Assembly (NCBI GenBank): GCA_016926505.1 | Contig: JAFGOM010000019.1 | Span: 1 to 45,353 of the forward strand | Reading direction: 5' to 3' | Origin: Methanospirillaceae archaeon | Lineage (GTDB): Archaea > Halobacteriota > Methanomicrobia > Methanomicrobiales > Methanospirillaceae | Length of the DNA stretch: 45,353 nt | Part shown: one piece after another, positions 8,471-16,280 of the stretch | Numbering within the stretch: position 1 is the first letter of the stretch | Layout of the letters: every line of letters starts with the position of its first letter | Notes under the pieces: model-generated | What the model was told of the DNA's origin: nothing | The model's input: the letters and a program-made list of their open reading frames with translations, nothing else | Database searches by the model: none | Translations under genes and position numbers: made by a program

Positions 8471-9394
8471 TTCTGCAAGAAGTGAAAGTGACCTGATGTA
8501 CTCCCCCCGCGCCTCCCTCGTTGTTCCTACCACGAGGTAATACTCATCCCCATGCCGTTCAACAACCCCTTTTGCCTCTGCCATCTCACCGCATCGAACC
8601 TGCCCGGTATAGGTATGGGTAAAAGAGAGAATGCAGGAGATATCAGGATGTGCAATATCATACCTGGCAGGGCTGTCAAAACCAAACACCGCATCAGTCA
8701 CCTCTGCCGTGATTACTTCCGTTCCACATACCTCTCCTTTCTGAAATGAGCAGTCCCTGATATCAGTATAATCCCGGGTAAACAGGAGATCAAAGTACGT
8801 CCCGTCAATCTTTCCCCGGTTCCATTTGCGTTTTTCATGAAGGATAAACTCATCATAGGAGAGTTCAGGGGATCGTTTCCGGTAGATCTTTTTCCAGAGT
8901 TCATCGTCAAGGGAAGCCAGGGATCCATCTTGCACGCATGTCTGTAACTTTTTTTGAGCCTTAAGAAAGAGATCTCCGTACACAACTCCGTCAATATCAG
9001 ATTCAGGACCGGCAAGTCCGCAGAGTATCGATCCGGTTACGCCAAATCCGCCACTGGGAAGTTGTAAGAGCGAGAGAAGACGGGAAATACGCGGGTCACC
9101 GGCTGCCAGTGATCTCATCCTTTCATCAGGTTTCAGGACCTCGGTGATATCCTCCAGAGGAACCCGCTGTACGAGATCAGAGTACTCAGGTTTTTCTCTT
9201 CTGATACGATCGTATGCCTCGGAAAATTCTATTTTGCGGTATCGTTCTCCGTATGGATCGGTACGTTCTCCATTGGTATCCGGAACATACCGCAGGATAC
9301 AGCCGGCTTTTTTCTGGTTATCATAGGTACAGACGGCATACAGCCATCCGTCTGTATCTCTGATAAAATCACGGAGACGAGGGTATCTTTTCAT
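8456..9394 (-). CDS. Archaeal nucleotidyltransferase-domain protein (COG1665-like)
   Basis: The 312-residue protein contains a minimal nucleotidyltransferase core: GVTGSILCGLAGPESDID, where the Gly-Ser helix cap is followed by the paired aspartates D-I-D that bind metal in this fold. The N-terminal 100 residues look like a separate alpha/beta domain. The C-terminal 90 residues are rich in strands (VRCGEMAEAKGVVERHG). I recognise it as the archaeal COG1665 type, whose substrate is unknown. Its ATG overlaps the stop of the YrdC gene (ATGA), making it the last gene of a three-gene operon, so RNA or tRNA may be its target; that is inference. Confidence 0.7.
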   Translation of the reverse strand: MKRYPRLRDFIRDTDGWLYAVCTYDNQKKAGCILRYVPDTNGERTDPYGERYRKIEFSEAYDRIRREKPEYSDLVQRVPLEDITEVLKPDERMRSLAAGDPRISRLLSLLQLPSGGFGVTGSILCGLAGPESDIDGVVYGDLFLKAQKKLQTCVQDGSLASLDDELWKKIYRKRSPELSYDEFILHEKRKWNRGKIDGTYFDLLFTRDYTDIRDCSFQKGEVCGTEVITAEVTDAVFGFDSPARYDIAHPDISCILSFTHTYTGQVRCGEMAEAKGVVERHGDEYYLVVGTTREARGEYIRSLSLLAESEEL

Positions 9395-9966
9395 ATCTCC
9401 TCTAACCAGAAAGAGACACGCTCTGCATGTGCACCTGCCCGCAGGATCGTGTTGTCAACAAGGTCAACCACGGTAGACGGAATGCCGGGAAGAACTCCCC
9501 CGTCTATCAGGTAGTTATGAAAGACGTGGCACTCATCAGGGGAAGCGGGATCCCGTGCACCTGACCGGTTGGCACTGGTTGCCGTTATGGGTGAGTCAAA
9601 CGCCTCGATAATAGCAAGAGCAGTCTTGTGAAGCGGGTACCTGATTCCTATCCGGTCAGTCCCCCCGGTCAGCATCCTCGGGAGGATGGATCGCGCCTTA
9701 AGTACGATGGTAACCGGTCCCGGGAGGAATTCATCGATAAAATGTTCGACCTGCGGGGTAACATAAGCTATCACCCGGATCATATCAGCATCACAGACCG
9801 CTACCGATATAGGATTGCCGATATCCCGTCCCTTTACCTCGTATATTTTTTTTATCGCTTCTTCTGAGAACGCATCCGCTCCAAGCCCGTAGATGGTATC
9901 GGTTGGATAGATGATGATGCCATCATGGGACAGGACTTCGACAGCACGCTGTATGATATCGTTCAA
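9391..9966 (-). CDS. Threonylcarbamoyl-AMP synthase (Sua5/YrdC family)
   Basis: It makes threonylcarbamoyl-AMP from threonine, bicarbonate and ATP for the universal t6A37 modification of ANN-decoding tRNAs. The 191-residue protein is a YrdC domain alone, without the C-terminal Sua5 domain. Motifs seen are IIYPTDTIYGLGADAF near residue 20, the KGRDIGNPIS loop (usually KxRxxxxP), the FLPGPVTIVL segment and TATSANRSG near residue 130. It lies between DUF5612 and the nucleotidyltransferase gene with 4-bp ATGA overlaps on both sides, so all three are translationally coupled. Confidence 0.92.
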   Translation of the reverse strand: MNDIIQRAVEVLSHDGIIIYPTDTIYGLGADAFSEEAIKKIYEVKGRDIGNPISVAVCDADMIRVIAYVTPQVEHFIDEFLPGPVTIVLKARSILPRMLTGGTDRIGIRYPLHKTALAIIEAFDSPITATSANRSGARDPASPDECHVFHNYLIDGGVLPGIPSTVVDLVDNTILRAGAHAERVSFWLEEI

Positions 9967-10640
9967 AACTGTCGCCCCCTGATGCGGGTTATATCAAAAA
10001 CCGCAATAGACGAGACATGCATTACCGCAAAAACTCCTGCCTGTATCGGGTCAGTCACCACGAGATCAGCATATTCGGGGACTGTTCCTGCCATATTCAG
10101 TGCAATCACCGGGATTCCTTCTTTTTTAACGCGGACCACCGCTTCTGATACCGTTCCCCCCATCAGGGATCCGGCTAGAACGAGAATAGAAGCACGCGGA
10201 AGCCGTGAGACCGCATCAACAGCACAACGAAGAGTCTCTTCCCCGACGAGGGGAATCGTATCCACCGATATCCGTTCACCCCTGATATTATGCCGGTCTG
10301 CTTCATTGACTGCTCCCATCGCGACCTGTGCGACCTGGGCGCCTCCCCCGATGATAATGACCCGTGTCCCGAAAATATCCTTAAAAGAAGAATGGGGATG
10401 GATCTCAGATATAACCGGGGAATTATGTAATGCATCAAGTATTACCTCCTGGTTATGGGTTATCTCATACTCTATGTAGAGTGCTGCAAGCCCGGCATCA
10501 TGGGTGGTTCCCGGCTCTTCCATGTGAAGCATCGTGATGTTTGCATCATAATCAGCCATGATGCCGGTGATCTCATGAAGAACTCCTTTCCTGTTCTCTG
10601 CAATAATACAGATGGCATATGTGGTTTTGCATTCAGTCAT
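9963..10640 (-). CDS. ACT-domain protein with DUF5612
   Basis: The 225-residue protein starts with an ACT domain (residues about 7-85; AENRKGVLHEITGIMADYDANI). A C-terminal domain of about 130 residues resembles DUF5612 and contains the Gly-rich IIIGGGAQVAQVAMG segment and a VLAGSLMGGTVSEAV segment. ACT domains usually bind amino acids, and proteins of this kind are annotated as predicted regulators of amino-acid metabolism in archaea. It is the first gene of the operon with YrdC, whose substrate is threonine, so an amino-acid-sensing link is possible but untested. Confidence 0.8.
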   Translation of the reverse strand: MTECKTTYAICIIAENRKGVLHEITGIMADYDANITMLHMEEPGTTHDAGLAALYIEYEITHNQEVILDALHNSPVISEIHPHSSFKDIFGTRVIIIGGGAQVAQVAMGAVNEADRHNIRGERISVDTIPLVGEETLRCAVDAVSRLPRASILVLAGSLMGGTVSEAVVRVKKEGIPVIALNMAGTVPEYADLVVTDPIQAGVFAVMHVSSIAVFDITRIRGRQF

Positions 10641-10896
10641 AAGCAGTGTTTGCAGGAAATATCGGGATAGTCAGACGCACGAAGATGGGATAGAAACATA
10701 CGATGATGATTAATTCTGCAGATATAAAATTCCAACGCAGATACCTGGTAATTATTGCATCAAAAAAATTAAGCGTGAAGGTGTGGTGATTACATAGAGG
10801 AGTGTTTCGTAAAAAAAATCCTTTATGCTGGATTTGCACAGGGCAGGAGTTGAATTTCATTCATGATACCGATGAAAGAGGGATAAAAAGATAATA

Positions 10897-11124
10897 TCAG
10901 AAAAGGAGCGATGTTACCATATTTTGTTCCCAGTTCTCTTTCTGCACCGGGACAACGATCCACATGATGAGATATATGAGAATTCCGGCTCCCCATATCA
11001 ACAGTGCCACGATAAAAATCAGCCTGATAAGAAGAGGATCGATATCTAGGTACTCCCCGATTCCTCCACATACTCCTCCTATCCAGCGATCGGTACGGGA
11101 ACGGTATAATTTTTTTGCTGTCAT
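10897..11124 (-). CDS. PspC-domain small membrane protein
   Basis: The 75-residue product is a bare PspC domain. It has a basic N-terminus (KKLYRSRTDRWIGGVCGGIGEYLDIDP) followed by one long hydrophobic segment of about 25 residues ending in WIVVPV. PspC domains are known from phage-shock-type envelope stress responses, but stand-alone copies in archaea have no established role. It is transcribed alone on the minus strand. Confidence 0.85.
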   Translation of the reverse strand: MTAKKLYRSRTDRWIGGVCGGIGEYLDIDPLLIRLIFIVALLIWGAGILIYLIMWIVVPVQKENWEQNMVTSLLF

Positions 11125-11227
11125 TCTGAATCAGTACCTTCATTGAACGAGAAGAAGGAAAAGGATTTCTGCAGGTCTCTATCGGTTCGTTGTAATGAGA
11201 ATAATAGAGAAATAGTGCATTTTTGCC

Positions 11228-11252
11228 TGTATCCTCTTTACCCCGGGATACA
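11228..11252 (-). repeat. Inverted repeat between tRNA-Gly and the PspC gene
   Basis: TGTATCC (11228-11234) and GGATACA (11246-11252) form a perfect 7-bp inverted repeat with an 11-nt loop. It lies 41 bp past the 3' end of tRNA-Gly and about 100 bp ahead of the PspC start. It could be a transcript end or an operator; nothing decides between these. Confidence 0.4.
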
Positions 11253-11292
11253 AGAGGTCTCCTTTAATCGTCCCGAAATAGAGAACAGGATA

Positions 11293-11363
11293 TGCGATAG
11301 CCGGGGATCGAACCCGGGTTAGAGGCTTGGGAAGCCCCTGTCCTGCCGCTAGACTACTATCGC
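11293..11363 (-). tRNA. tRNA-Gly (anticodon CCC)
   Basis: Read on the minus strand, the 71-nt gene has a perfect 7-bp acceptor stem (GCGATAG/CTATCGC) and an anticodon arm GGGGC-TTCCCAA-GCCTC with anticodon CCC (one G-U pair). The T-arm is CCGGGTTCGATCCCCGG, and the discriminator is A. No encoded CCA and no intron. Confidence 0.95.
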
Positions 11364-11453
11364 GCTTTATATCGTCATCTCTAATACCAGAAAAATGTTA
11401 TCAGGCTATGTCTCTGATCGATCTGGTGTCAGAAAAAGAAGGTGAATTTCTGG

Positions 11454-12356
11454 TTACTTCTTCTGGATCTCGTTTATGACTTCCCGGTGAAACGAGACGA
11501 TCATGTCTGCCAGAACTCCGAACATAAAGATCTGGAACCCGAACATCACAAACGTTACCGCAAGAATGGTGAGCGGAAGGTGATCGATTCGTGCAAACCA
11601 TTCAATCATGACATAGATACCCATCCCGATCCCGGTAATCATCAGGATAAGGCCGACGAATCCAAAGTAAAAGAGAGGATTGTTGACCCGTGCCAGACGG
11701 TATATCGTCTTTGCGATCCGGCATCCGTCTTTTATCGGTCGTAACTTGGTCTTTGTTCCCGGACGTTTCCCGTATGAGACCGGAACCACGGTTACACAGG
11801 CCCCAATCCTGACCGCTTCAGATATCAGTTCGGTCTCGATACCAAACCCGGTCTCGGAAAGGTGCATCTTTTGAATGGATTCTTTCGTAAATGCACGGTA
11901 TCCTGAGAGAATATCATAGTAATATACCCCATGTCCCATCTTGAAGAGATTATTTAAGATATAATTGCCGGTACGGTTCAGTCGGCTGATCGCCGATACA
12001 TTGGTATGGGTCAGCCGGTTCCCGATAACCTGGTCAGAACCGGTCAGGAGGGGTTCTAACATGGGGATTGCATCGTCAGGTGAGTAGGTCCCGTCCCCGT
12101 CGACCATGAGAATATAGGGTTTCTCAATAAGAGAAAACGCCTGTATGACCGCTGTTCCTTTCCCTTTTCCCTTCTGGATTACTACACGGGCCCCGGCTTT
12201 TTCTGCCAGCTCCTGGGTCTTGTCTGTGCTGTTGCCATCGATAACAAGGATATCTGAGAACCCCATCCCTTTAAATTCAGAAATAAGCAACCCGATGGTC
12301 GGTTCCTCGTTGAGAGTGGGAATCAGAATACAGACATTATCCCTGTTTATATCCAT
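11454..12356 (-). CDS. aglJ: Family 2 glycosyltransferase, AglJ-like (polyprenyl-phosphate sugar transferase)
   Basis: The 300-residue protein starts with the GT2 nucleotide-sugar fold: CILIPTLNEEPTIG, ILVIDGNSTDKT, then the DGDGTYSPDD acidic motif near residue 90. It ends with two hydrophobic segments at about 225-250 and 258-285. This architecture matches the archaeal AglJ group, which loads the first hexose onto dolichol phosphate for N-glycosylation of S-layer or archaellum proteins. The lipid carrier could come from the cis-prenyltransferases encoded at 20.7-22.4 kb. The start is 39 bp from the divergent DUF99 gene, so both promoters are squeezed around the 10-bp palindrome TAAAGCTTTA at 12361-12370. 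The precise sugar is unknown. Confidence 0.75.
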   Translation of the reverse strand: MDINRDNVCILIPTLNEEPTIGLLISEFKGMGFSDILVIDGNSTDKTQELAEKAGARVVIQKGKGKGTAVIQAFSLIEKPYILMVDGDGTYSPDDAIPMLEPLLTGSDQVIGNRLTHTNVSAISRLNRTGNYILNNLFKMGHGVYYYDILSGYRAFTKESIQKMHLSETGFGIETELISEAVRIGACVTVVPVSYGKRPGTKTKLRPIKDGCRIAKTIYRLARVNNPLFYFGFVGLILMITGIGMGIYVMIEWFARIDHLPLTILAVTFVMFGFQIFMFGVLADMIVSFHREVINEIQKK

Positions 12357-12395
12357 TGCTTAAAGCTTTAATGGTACAAAATAATAATTCCTTGC

Positions 12396-12965
12396 ATGCA
12401 ACTGCAAAAACCAGGTATCAGGGTGATGGGAATTGCTGAGAGTTATCGTAACCCTCATCATTCACTGCTTGCAGGGGTGGTGATGAGAAGGGATCTGTTC
12501 ATTGACGGATTCGGGTTTGCAACGATTACGGTGGGTGGGGATGACGGATCTGATGCGATTATCTCGATGGTTAAGGAAAAGAACCGAGGTGATATCCCGG
12601 CTGTCATGATATCAGGAGCTGCTCTCGCCTGGTTTAATATCTTAAATCCAGAACGGATAAGCGAAGAGATTAACACTCCTGTCATCTGTGTAAGTTACGA
12701 AGAATCAGAGGGACTAATAAAACATATTGAGAGGCATTTCCCCGGGAACACAGAAAAAATCGATGCATATCGTGCATTAAAAGAGAGAATCATCGTGGAT
12801 CTTCCTACCGGGTATCAGCTCTATGCACGGGGATACGGGATATCTGACAGAGAGACCGCAAAAGTCTGCCGGATCTTCACTCATCATGGCAGGATTCCCG
12901 AGCCGGTACGGGTTGCACGGCTCTGTGCACGGGCTTTTAAGCAGAGTACTCATTCTGGGATATAA
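12396..12965 (+). CDS. DUF99 (UPF0215) family protein
   Basis: The 189-residue protein shows the archaeal DUF99 signature: an N-terminal VMGIAES, GVVMRRDLFIDGFGFATITVGGDDGSDAI, the MISGAALAWFNI strand and a C-terminal PEPVRVARLCARAF. The family is structurally related to endonuclease V but lacks proven activity. It is almost leaderless with respect to the short divergent spacer. Its 3' end overlaps the convergent pilin-like gene by 29 bp. Confidence 0.85.
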   Translation: MQLQKPGIRVMGIAESYRNPHHSLLAGVVMRRDLFIDGFGFATITVGGDDGSDAIISMVKEKNRGDIPAVMISGAALAWFNILNPERISEEINTPVICVSYEESEGLIKHIERHFPGNTEKIDAYRALKERIIVDLPTGYQLYARGYGISDRETAKVCRIFTHHGRIPEPVRVARLCARAFKQSTHSGI

Positions 12966-13545
12966 GGGCATAATCAGCGTTGATATGATAGACATTCCTC
13001 AAAACCCAGTTATCTACCTTTTTCTGATCCAGAAGGGAGAATGTAATCACTTCCTTTTTGCAGTTGCCGGTACATCGCTCGTAAATTTGTGCGGTTACCT
13101 GGTCCCCGGGTATAAATGTGTTATCAGTAAAGTCAATGACGATTATCTCATGGGGACTGAAATAGAGATCCTGGCAGCCCGGTCCTCCCATCCACTGGAC
13201 CCCGTTATGGTGGGTTGGTATGAAATGATACCCGTTTAAAGTATCAATGCAGGCATGTACCTCCTCTCCGTTTCGCAGAAACACTGCCATCAGGTCATCA
13301 TTGGTATACTCGATATCTGAATTATTAATTAAAATTACCCTGCTGTCTGATTTGGCGTTTGGATAGAGATCATGGGTGTGGTATACTCCGTAGATTGCAA
13401 TCGGTGATGGGATTGCAGGGTCGCCCTGGAAAAATGAGAGAAATCCAAGCAGAAATGCAAGAATCAGTGCAGAGACGATGATAACAATGGCAACAAGGAG
13501 TATGGAATCAGTGGTTGATGATGCATCATCCAAAGAGACTGGCAT
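12937..13545 (-). CDS. Pilin-like membrane-anchored protein
   Basis: The 202-residue product has a short polar leader with acidic and Ser/Thr residues, then one strongly hydrophobic helix (residues about 14-40, ILLVAIVIIVSALILAFLLG). An exported beta-rich domain with four or more cysteines follows. The layout matches archaeal type IV pilin N-terminal domain proteins (DUF1628-like), but the usual K/R-G prepilin cleavage site is not obvious, so a simple membrane-anchored protein is the alternative. The Cys residues in GPGCQDLYF and ERCTGNC could form disulphides. It is downstream of glnA on the same strand, with a 7-nt T-tract on the minus strand (13574-13580) in between that may end the glnA transcript. 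Confidence 0.55.
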   Translation of the reverse strand: MPVSLDDASSTTDSILLVAIVIIVSALILAFLLGFLSFFQGDPAIPSPIAIYGVYHTHDLYPNAKSDSRVILINNSDIEYTNDDLMAVFLRNGEEVHACIDTLNGYHFIPTHHNGVQWMGGPGCQDLYFSPHEIIVIDFTDNTFIPGDQVTAQIYERCTGNCKKEVITFSLLDQKKVDNWVLRNVYHINADYALISQNEYSA

Positions 13546-13590
13546 GCAGGATGAATGTTTGCATGAACCAGGTAAAAAAAGATGTGATAA

Positions 13591-14922
13591 TTAGTAATTA
13601 TGGAGGTAGCGGTCTATCTCCCACTTATGAACGGTAAGCCGGTAGTCATCGATCTCGGTTTTTGCGATAATATCGAGGTACTCTACAATATGGGATCCGA
13701 GCGCTTTGCAGATGATTGGATCTGCAAGGAGTGCATTGTTTGCTTCTTCAAGAGATCCCGGGAGCATCTCAATTTTCCGTTTTTTCATCTCCTCGTTTGT
13801 CATGTGATAGATATTTTCATCGGTCGGGGGCGGTGGTAGTATCTTATTCTGTATCCCGTCGACACCTGCCGCTATCATGGCAGCAAAGAGCAGATAGGGA
13901 TTACAGCTCGGGTCAGGTGAACGGAACTCTGCACGGGTACTGTTTCCACGCGCAGCAGGGACACGGATGAGGGCTGAACGGTTGGCTGCACTCCAGGTGA
14001 TGTAGACCGGTGCTTCATAACCGGGAACCAGGCGTTTGTACGAGTTTATCGTTGGATTTGCAATCCTGGTTATTGCCTTTGCATGTTTCATGAGCCCCCC
14101 GATATAGTAAAGTGCTGTCATAGAGAGCTGCCGCTCGCCGTTGGGGTCGTAGAATGCATTATTTCCGTCTTTTGAGAGAGATCCATGGGTATGCATTCCG
14201 GTACCGTTTATCCGTGAGATGGGCTTGGCCATGAACGTTGCATGCAGTCCCTGCATCAGGGCGAGTGTTTTTGCTGCAAATTTAAAGGTGATAACCTTGT
14301 CTGCGATGGAAAGGGCATCACCATATTTAAAGTCAATCTCATGCTGCGACTCGGCAACTTCATGATGTGATGCCTCTATCTCAAATCCCATCTCGGTGAG
14401 GGTAATGACAATCTCCCTTCGCAGATCCTCTGCAGCATCGGTCGGAGCGAGATCGAAGTACCCGCCTGAATCGACAAAATCAGTCGTCGGATTGTTATCT
14501 TTATCGCGTTTGAAGACAAAGAATTCAAGTTCCGGTCCCGTGTTGAAGGTAAATCCCATCTCCTGTGCAATCTGTAAATTTTTCTTGAGCACGTACCTTG
14601 GATCACCCTCAAAGGAGGTTCCGTTGTATGTACAGATATCACAGATAAACCGTGCTACTCTTCCCTCGGCCGGTCTCCATGGCAGGATAGTATAGGTATC
14701 GGGATCGGGTTTTAACAGCATATCAGACTCATCAATCCGTGCGAATCCCTCAATTGAGGATCCATCAAACCATATTCCTTCAGTTAACGCCTTTTCTGCC
14801 TGTTCCACCGGAATAGCTACGTTCTTCGGCAGACCGAGGATATCACAGAACTGAAGTCTGATAAACCTCACACCATCAGCCTTGATCTTTGCAAGTATTG
14901 AACTCACATCTGTCCCTGACAT
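13591..14922 (-). CDS. glnA: Glutamine synthetase, type I
   Basis: It joins ammonia to glutamate using ATP, the first step of ammonia assimilation. The 443-residue length and motifs fit GSI: DGSSIEGFARIDESDM near residue 55, the metal-ligand segment GPELEFFVF, GTGMHTHGSL and the ATP site NPTINSYKRLVPGYEAPVYI. The short form agrees with the GSI-alpha subtype, which is not adenylylated; I see no Y-adenylylation motif of the GSI-beta class. It is divergent from the glutamate synthase operon, so the 305-bp spacer probably holds coordinated nitrogen control. Confidence 0.97.
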   Translation of the reverse strand: MSGTDVSSILAKIKADGVRFIRLQFCDILGLPKNVAIPVEQAEKALTEGIWFDGSSIEGFARIDESDMLLKPDPDTYTILPWRPAEGRVARFICDICTYNGTSFEGDPRYVLKKNLQIAQEMGFTFNTGPELEFFVFKRDKDNNPTTDFVDSGGYFDLAPTDAAEDLRREIVITLTEMGFEIEASHHEVAESQHEIDFKYGDALSIADKVITFKFAAKTLALMQGLHATFMAKPISRINGTGMHTHGSLSKDGNNAFYDPNGERQLSMTALYYIGGLMKHAKAITRIANPTINSYKRLVPGYEAPVYITWSAANRSALIRVPAARGNSTRAEFRSPDPSCNPYLLFAAMIAAGVDGIQNKILPPPPTDENIYHMTNEEMKKRKIEMLPGSLEEANNALLADPIICKALGSHIVEYLDIIAKTEIDDYRLTVHKWEIDRYLHNY

Positions 14923-14944
14923 AGATACAAGCTTCTACCTTTCT

Positions 14945-14954
14945 CTATTTAAAG
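14945..14954 (-). promoter_or_regulatory. Likely TATA box of glnA
   Basis: CTTTAAATAG on the minus strand is centred about 27 bp before the glnA ATG. This predicts transcription starting at or next to the start codon, meaning a leaderless or nearly leaderless mRNA. Confidence 0.5.
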
Positions 14955-15120
14955 TTAATTATTTCATCTGAATTCCTCTCTCTTCGTGATAAGGTAGGAA
15001 TCCGGATAACGGATAATAAAAAGCGGTATTTTTTTCGTTTCCCCGGTTATCTGCTTTCATCGTAAAAAAAAGGGACAGAAAATGTTTTTTTGAGAAGGAT
15101 GGTCAGCACATTATAATAAC

Positions 15121-15202
15121 ATTCATATATTATAAATAAGAAAAAAGCTTCCACCAATGATTCAGGGAATCGTATTTGAGCTGGAAAAGAAATGCATATA
15201 TA
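15121..15202 (+). promoter_or_regulatory. Candidate TATA boxes of the glutamate synthase operon
   Basis: Two A/T-rich candidates precede the first gene: ATATATTATAAATA within 15121-15140 and CATATATAAG at 15193-15202. The first allows a leader of about 70 nt that includes GGAG at 15211-15214 and a GGTAGTGAT stretch just before the ATG. The second would give an almost leaderless message. I did not find a convincing NrpR-type operator. Confidence 0.4.
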
Positions 15203-15227
15203 AGAATAAAGGAGTGGTAGTGATATC

Positions 15228-16280
15228 ATGTGTGGAATTATCGGGGTAATTGACCGCCATCGTGAGCTGATGGATGGATCGACCATACGCAATGCTCTGG
15301 CGGTCATGGATGAACGCGGCAGTGGGGAAGGATCAGGGTATGTGGCGTATGGCATCTATCCTGATTATGCAGATCTCTTTGCATTTCATCTCTTTTATGA
15401 TACCCTCGGTCAGCCGAAGACACAGGTAGAAGAACTCCTGGAGAACTGGGGGATGATAGAACATGATGAAGAGATCCCGACCTGTGAGCAACCGGGTATG
15501 AGAAAAGTTCATATTCCGTGGCGGTATTTTTTCCGTCCTAACCGGAAACTGATGTTGCACAGCAGTACTCCGGATGATGATATCGTTACCCGGGTTGTGA
15601 TGGAGATAAATACAACTATCCCCGGTGCACTGGTATTCTCATCCGGAAAGAACCTCGGGGTGTTCAAGGCCTCGGGATGGCCCCGGGAAGTTGCAGACTT
15701 CTACCGGATACAGGATTACGAAGGGTACATCTGGCTGGCTCATAACCGGTACCCGACCAATACCTCGGGCTGGTGGGGCGGGGCACACCCTTTTAATCTT
15801 CTGAACTGGAGTGTTGTTCACAACGGGGAAATTACGTCATACGGGACAAATAAGAGATACATCGAGAGTTTTGGATACCGCTGTTCCATGTTTACTGACA
15901 CCGAGGTAGTAGCATATCTTATGGATCTGCTGGTCAGGCAGCATCATCTCCCTCTCAATCTCGCAGTCCGTGCACTTGCCCCGCCATTCTGGGATGAGAT
16001 AGACAGAATGGACGGGCATGAACAGGAATTGAACCGTGCAATCCGTCTTATCTATGGTTCGGCAATGATGAACGGACCGTTTGCCATCATCGTTGCGCTC
16101 GAGGATTCCATTGTCGGGTTCTCTGACCGGATAAAATTACGGCCGCTTGTTGCCGGGACCCACGAAGATCGGCTCTATATATCAAGTGAAGAAGCGGCAA
16201 TCAGGACGATGGAGCCCGCGATACAGGATATTTTTATGCCTGAAGCAGGGGAGCCGGTTATCGGGAGGGTTATTGCGTGA
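15228..16280 (+). CDS. Glutamate synthase, glutamine amidotransferase (class II) subunit
   Basis: The 350-residue protein is a free-standing Ntn-type amidotransferase domain. Cys2 of MCGIIGV is the expected nucleophile after removal of Met, and the HNRYPTNTSG and VHNGEITSYGTN segments match the glutamine-binding site. It would release ammonia from glutamine and pass it to the synthase subunit encoded next. Bacteria carry this as the N-terminal third of GltB; here it is a separate gene, as is common in archaea. It is first of four closely packed genes and its stop overlaps the next start. Confidence 0.9.
   Translation: MCGIIGVIDRHRELMDGSTIRNALAVMDERGSGEGSGYVAYGIYPDYADLFAFHLFYDTLGQPKTQVEELLENWGMIEHDEEIPTCEQPGMRKVHIPWRYFFRPNRKLMLHSSTPDDDIVTRVVMEINTTIPGALVFSSGKNLGVFKASGWPREVADFYRIQDYEGYIWLAHNRYPTNTSGWWGGAHPFNLLNWSVVHNGEITSYGTNKRYIESFGYRCSMFTDTEVVAYLMDLLVRQHHLPLNLAVRALAPPFWDEIDRMDGHEQELNRAIRLIYGSAMMNGPFAIIVALEDSIVGFSDRIKLRPLVAGTHEDRLYISSEEAAIRTMEPAIQDIFMPEAGEPVIGRVIA

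Noticed and set aside
9925-10479. 184-codon plus-strand frame
   Set aside because: It is opposite the DUF5612 gene; the Thr/Ser/Pro/Arg-rich composition indicates a shadow.
14923-15227. NrpR-type nitrogen operator in the glnA/glutamate synthase spacer
   Set aside because: Half-sites such as GGAA and TTCC occur, but not in the inverted spacing known for NrpR, so I did not call one.
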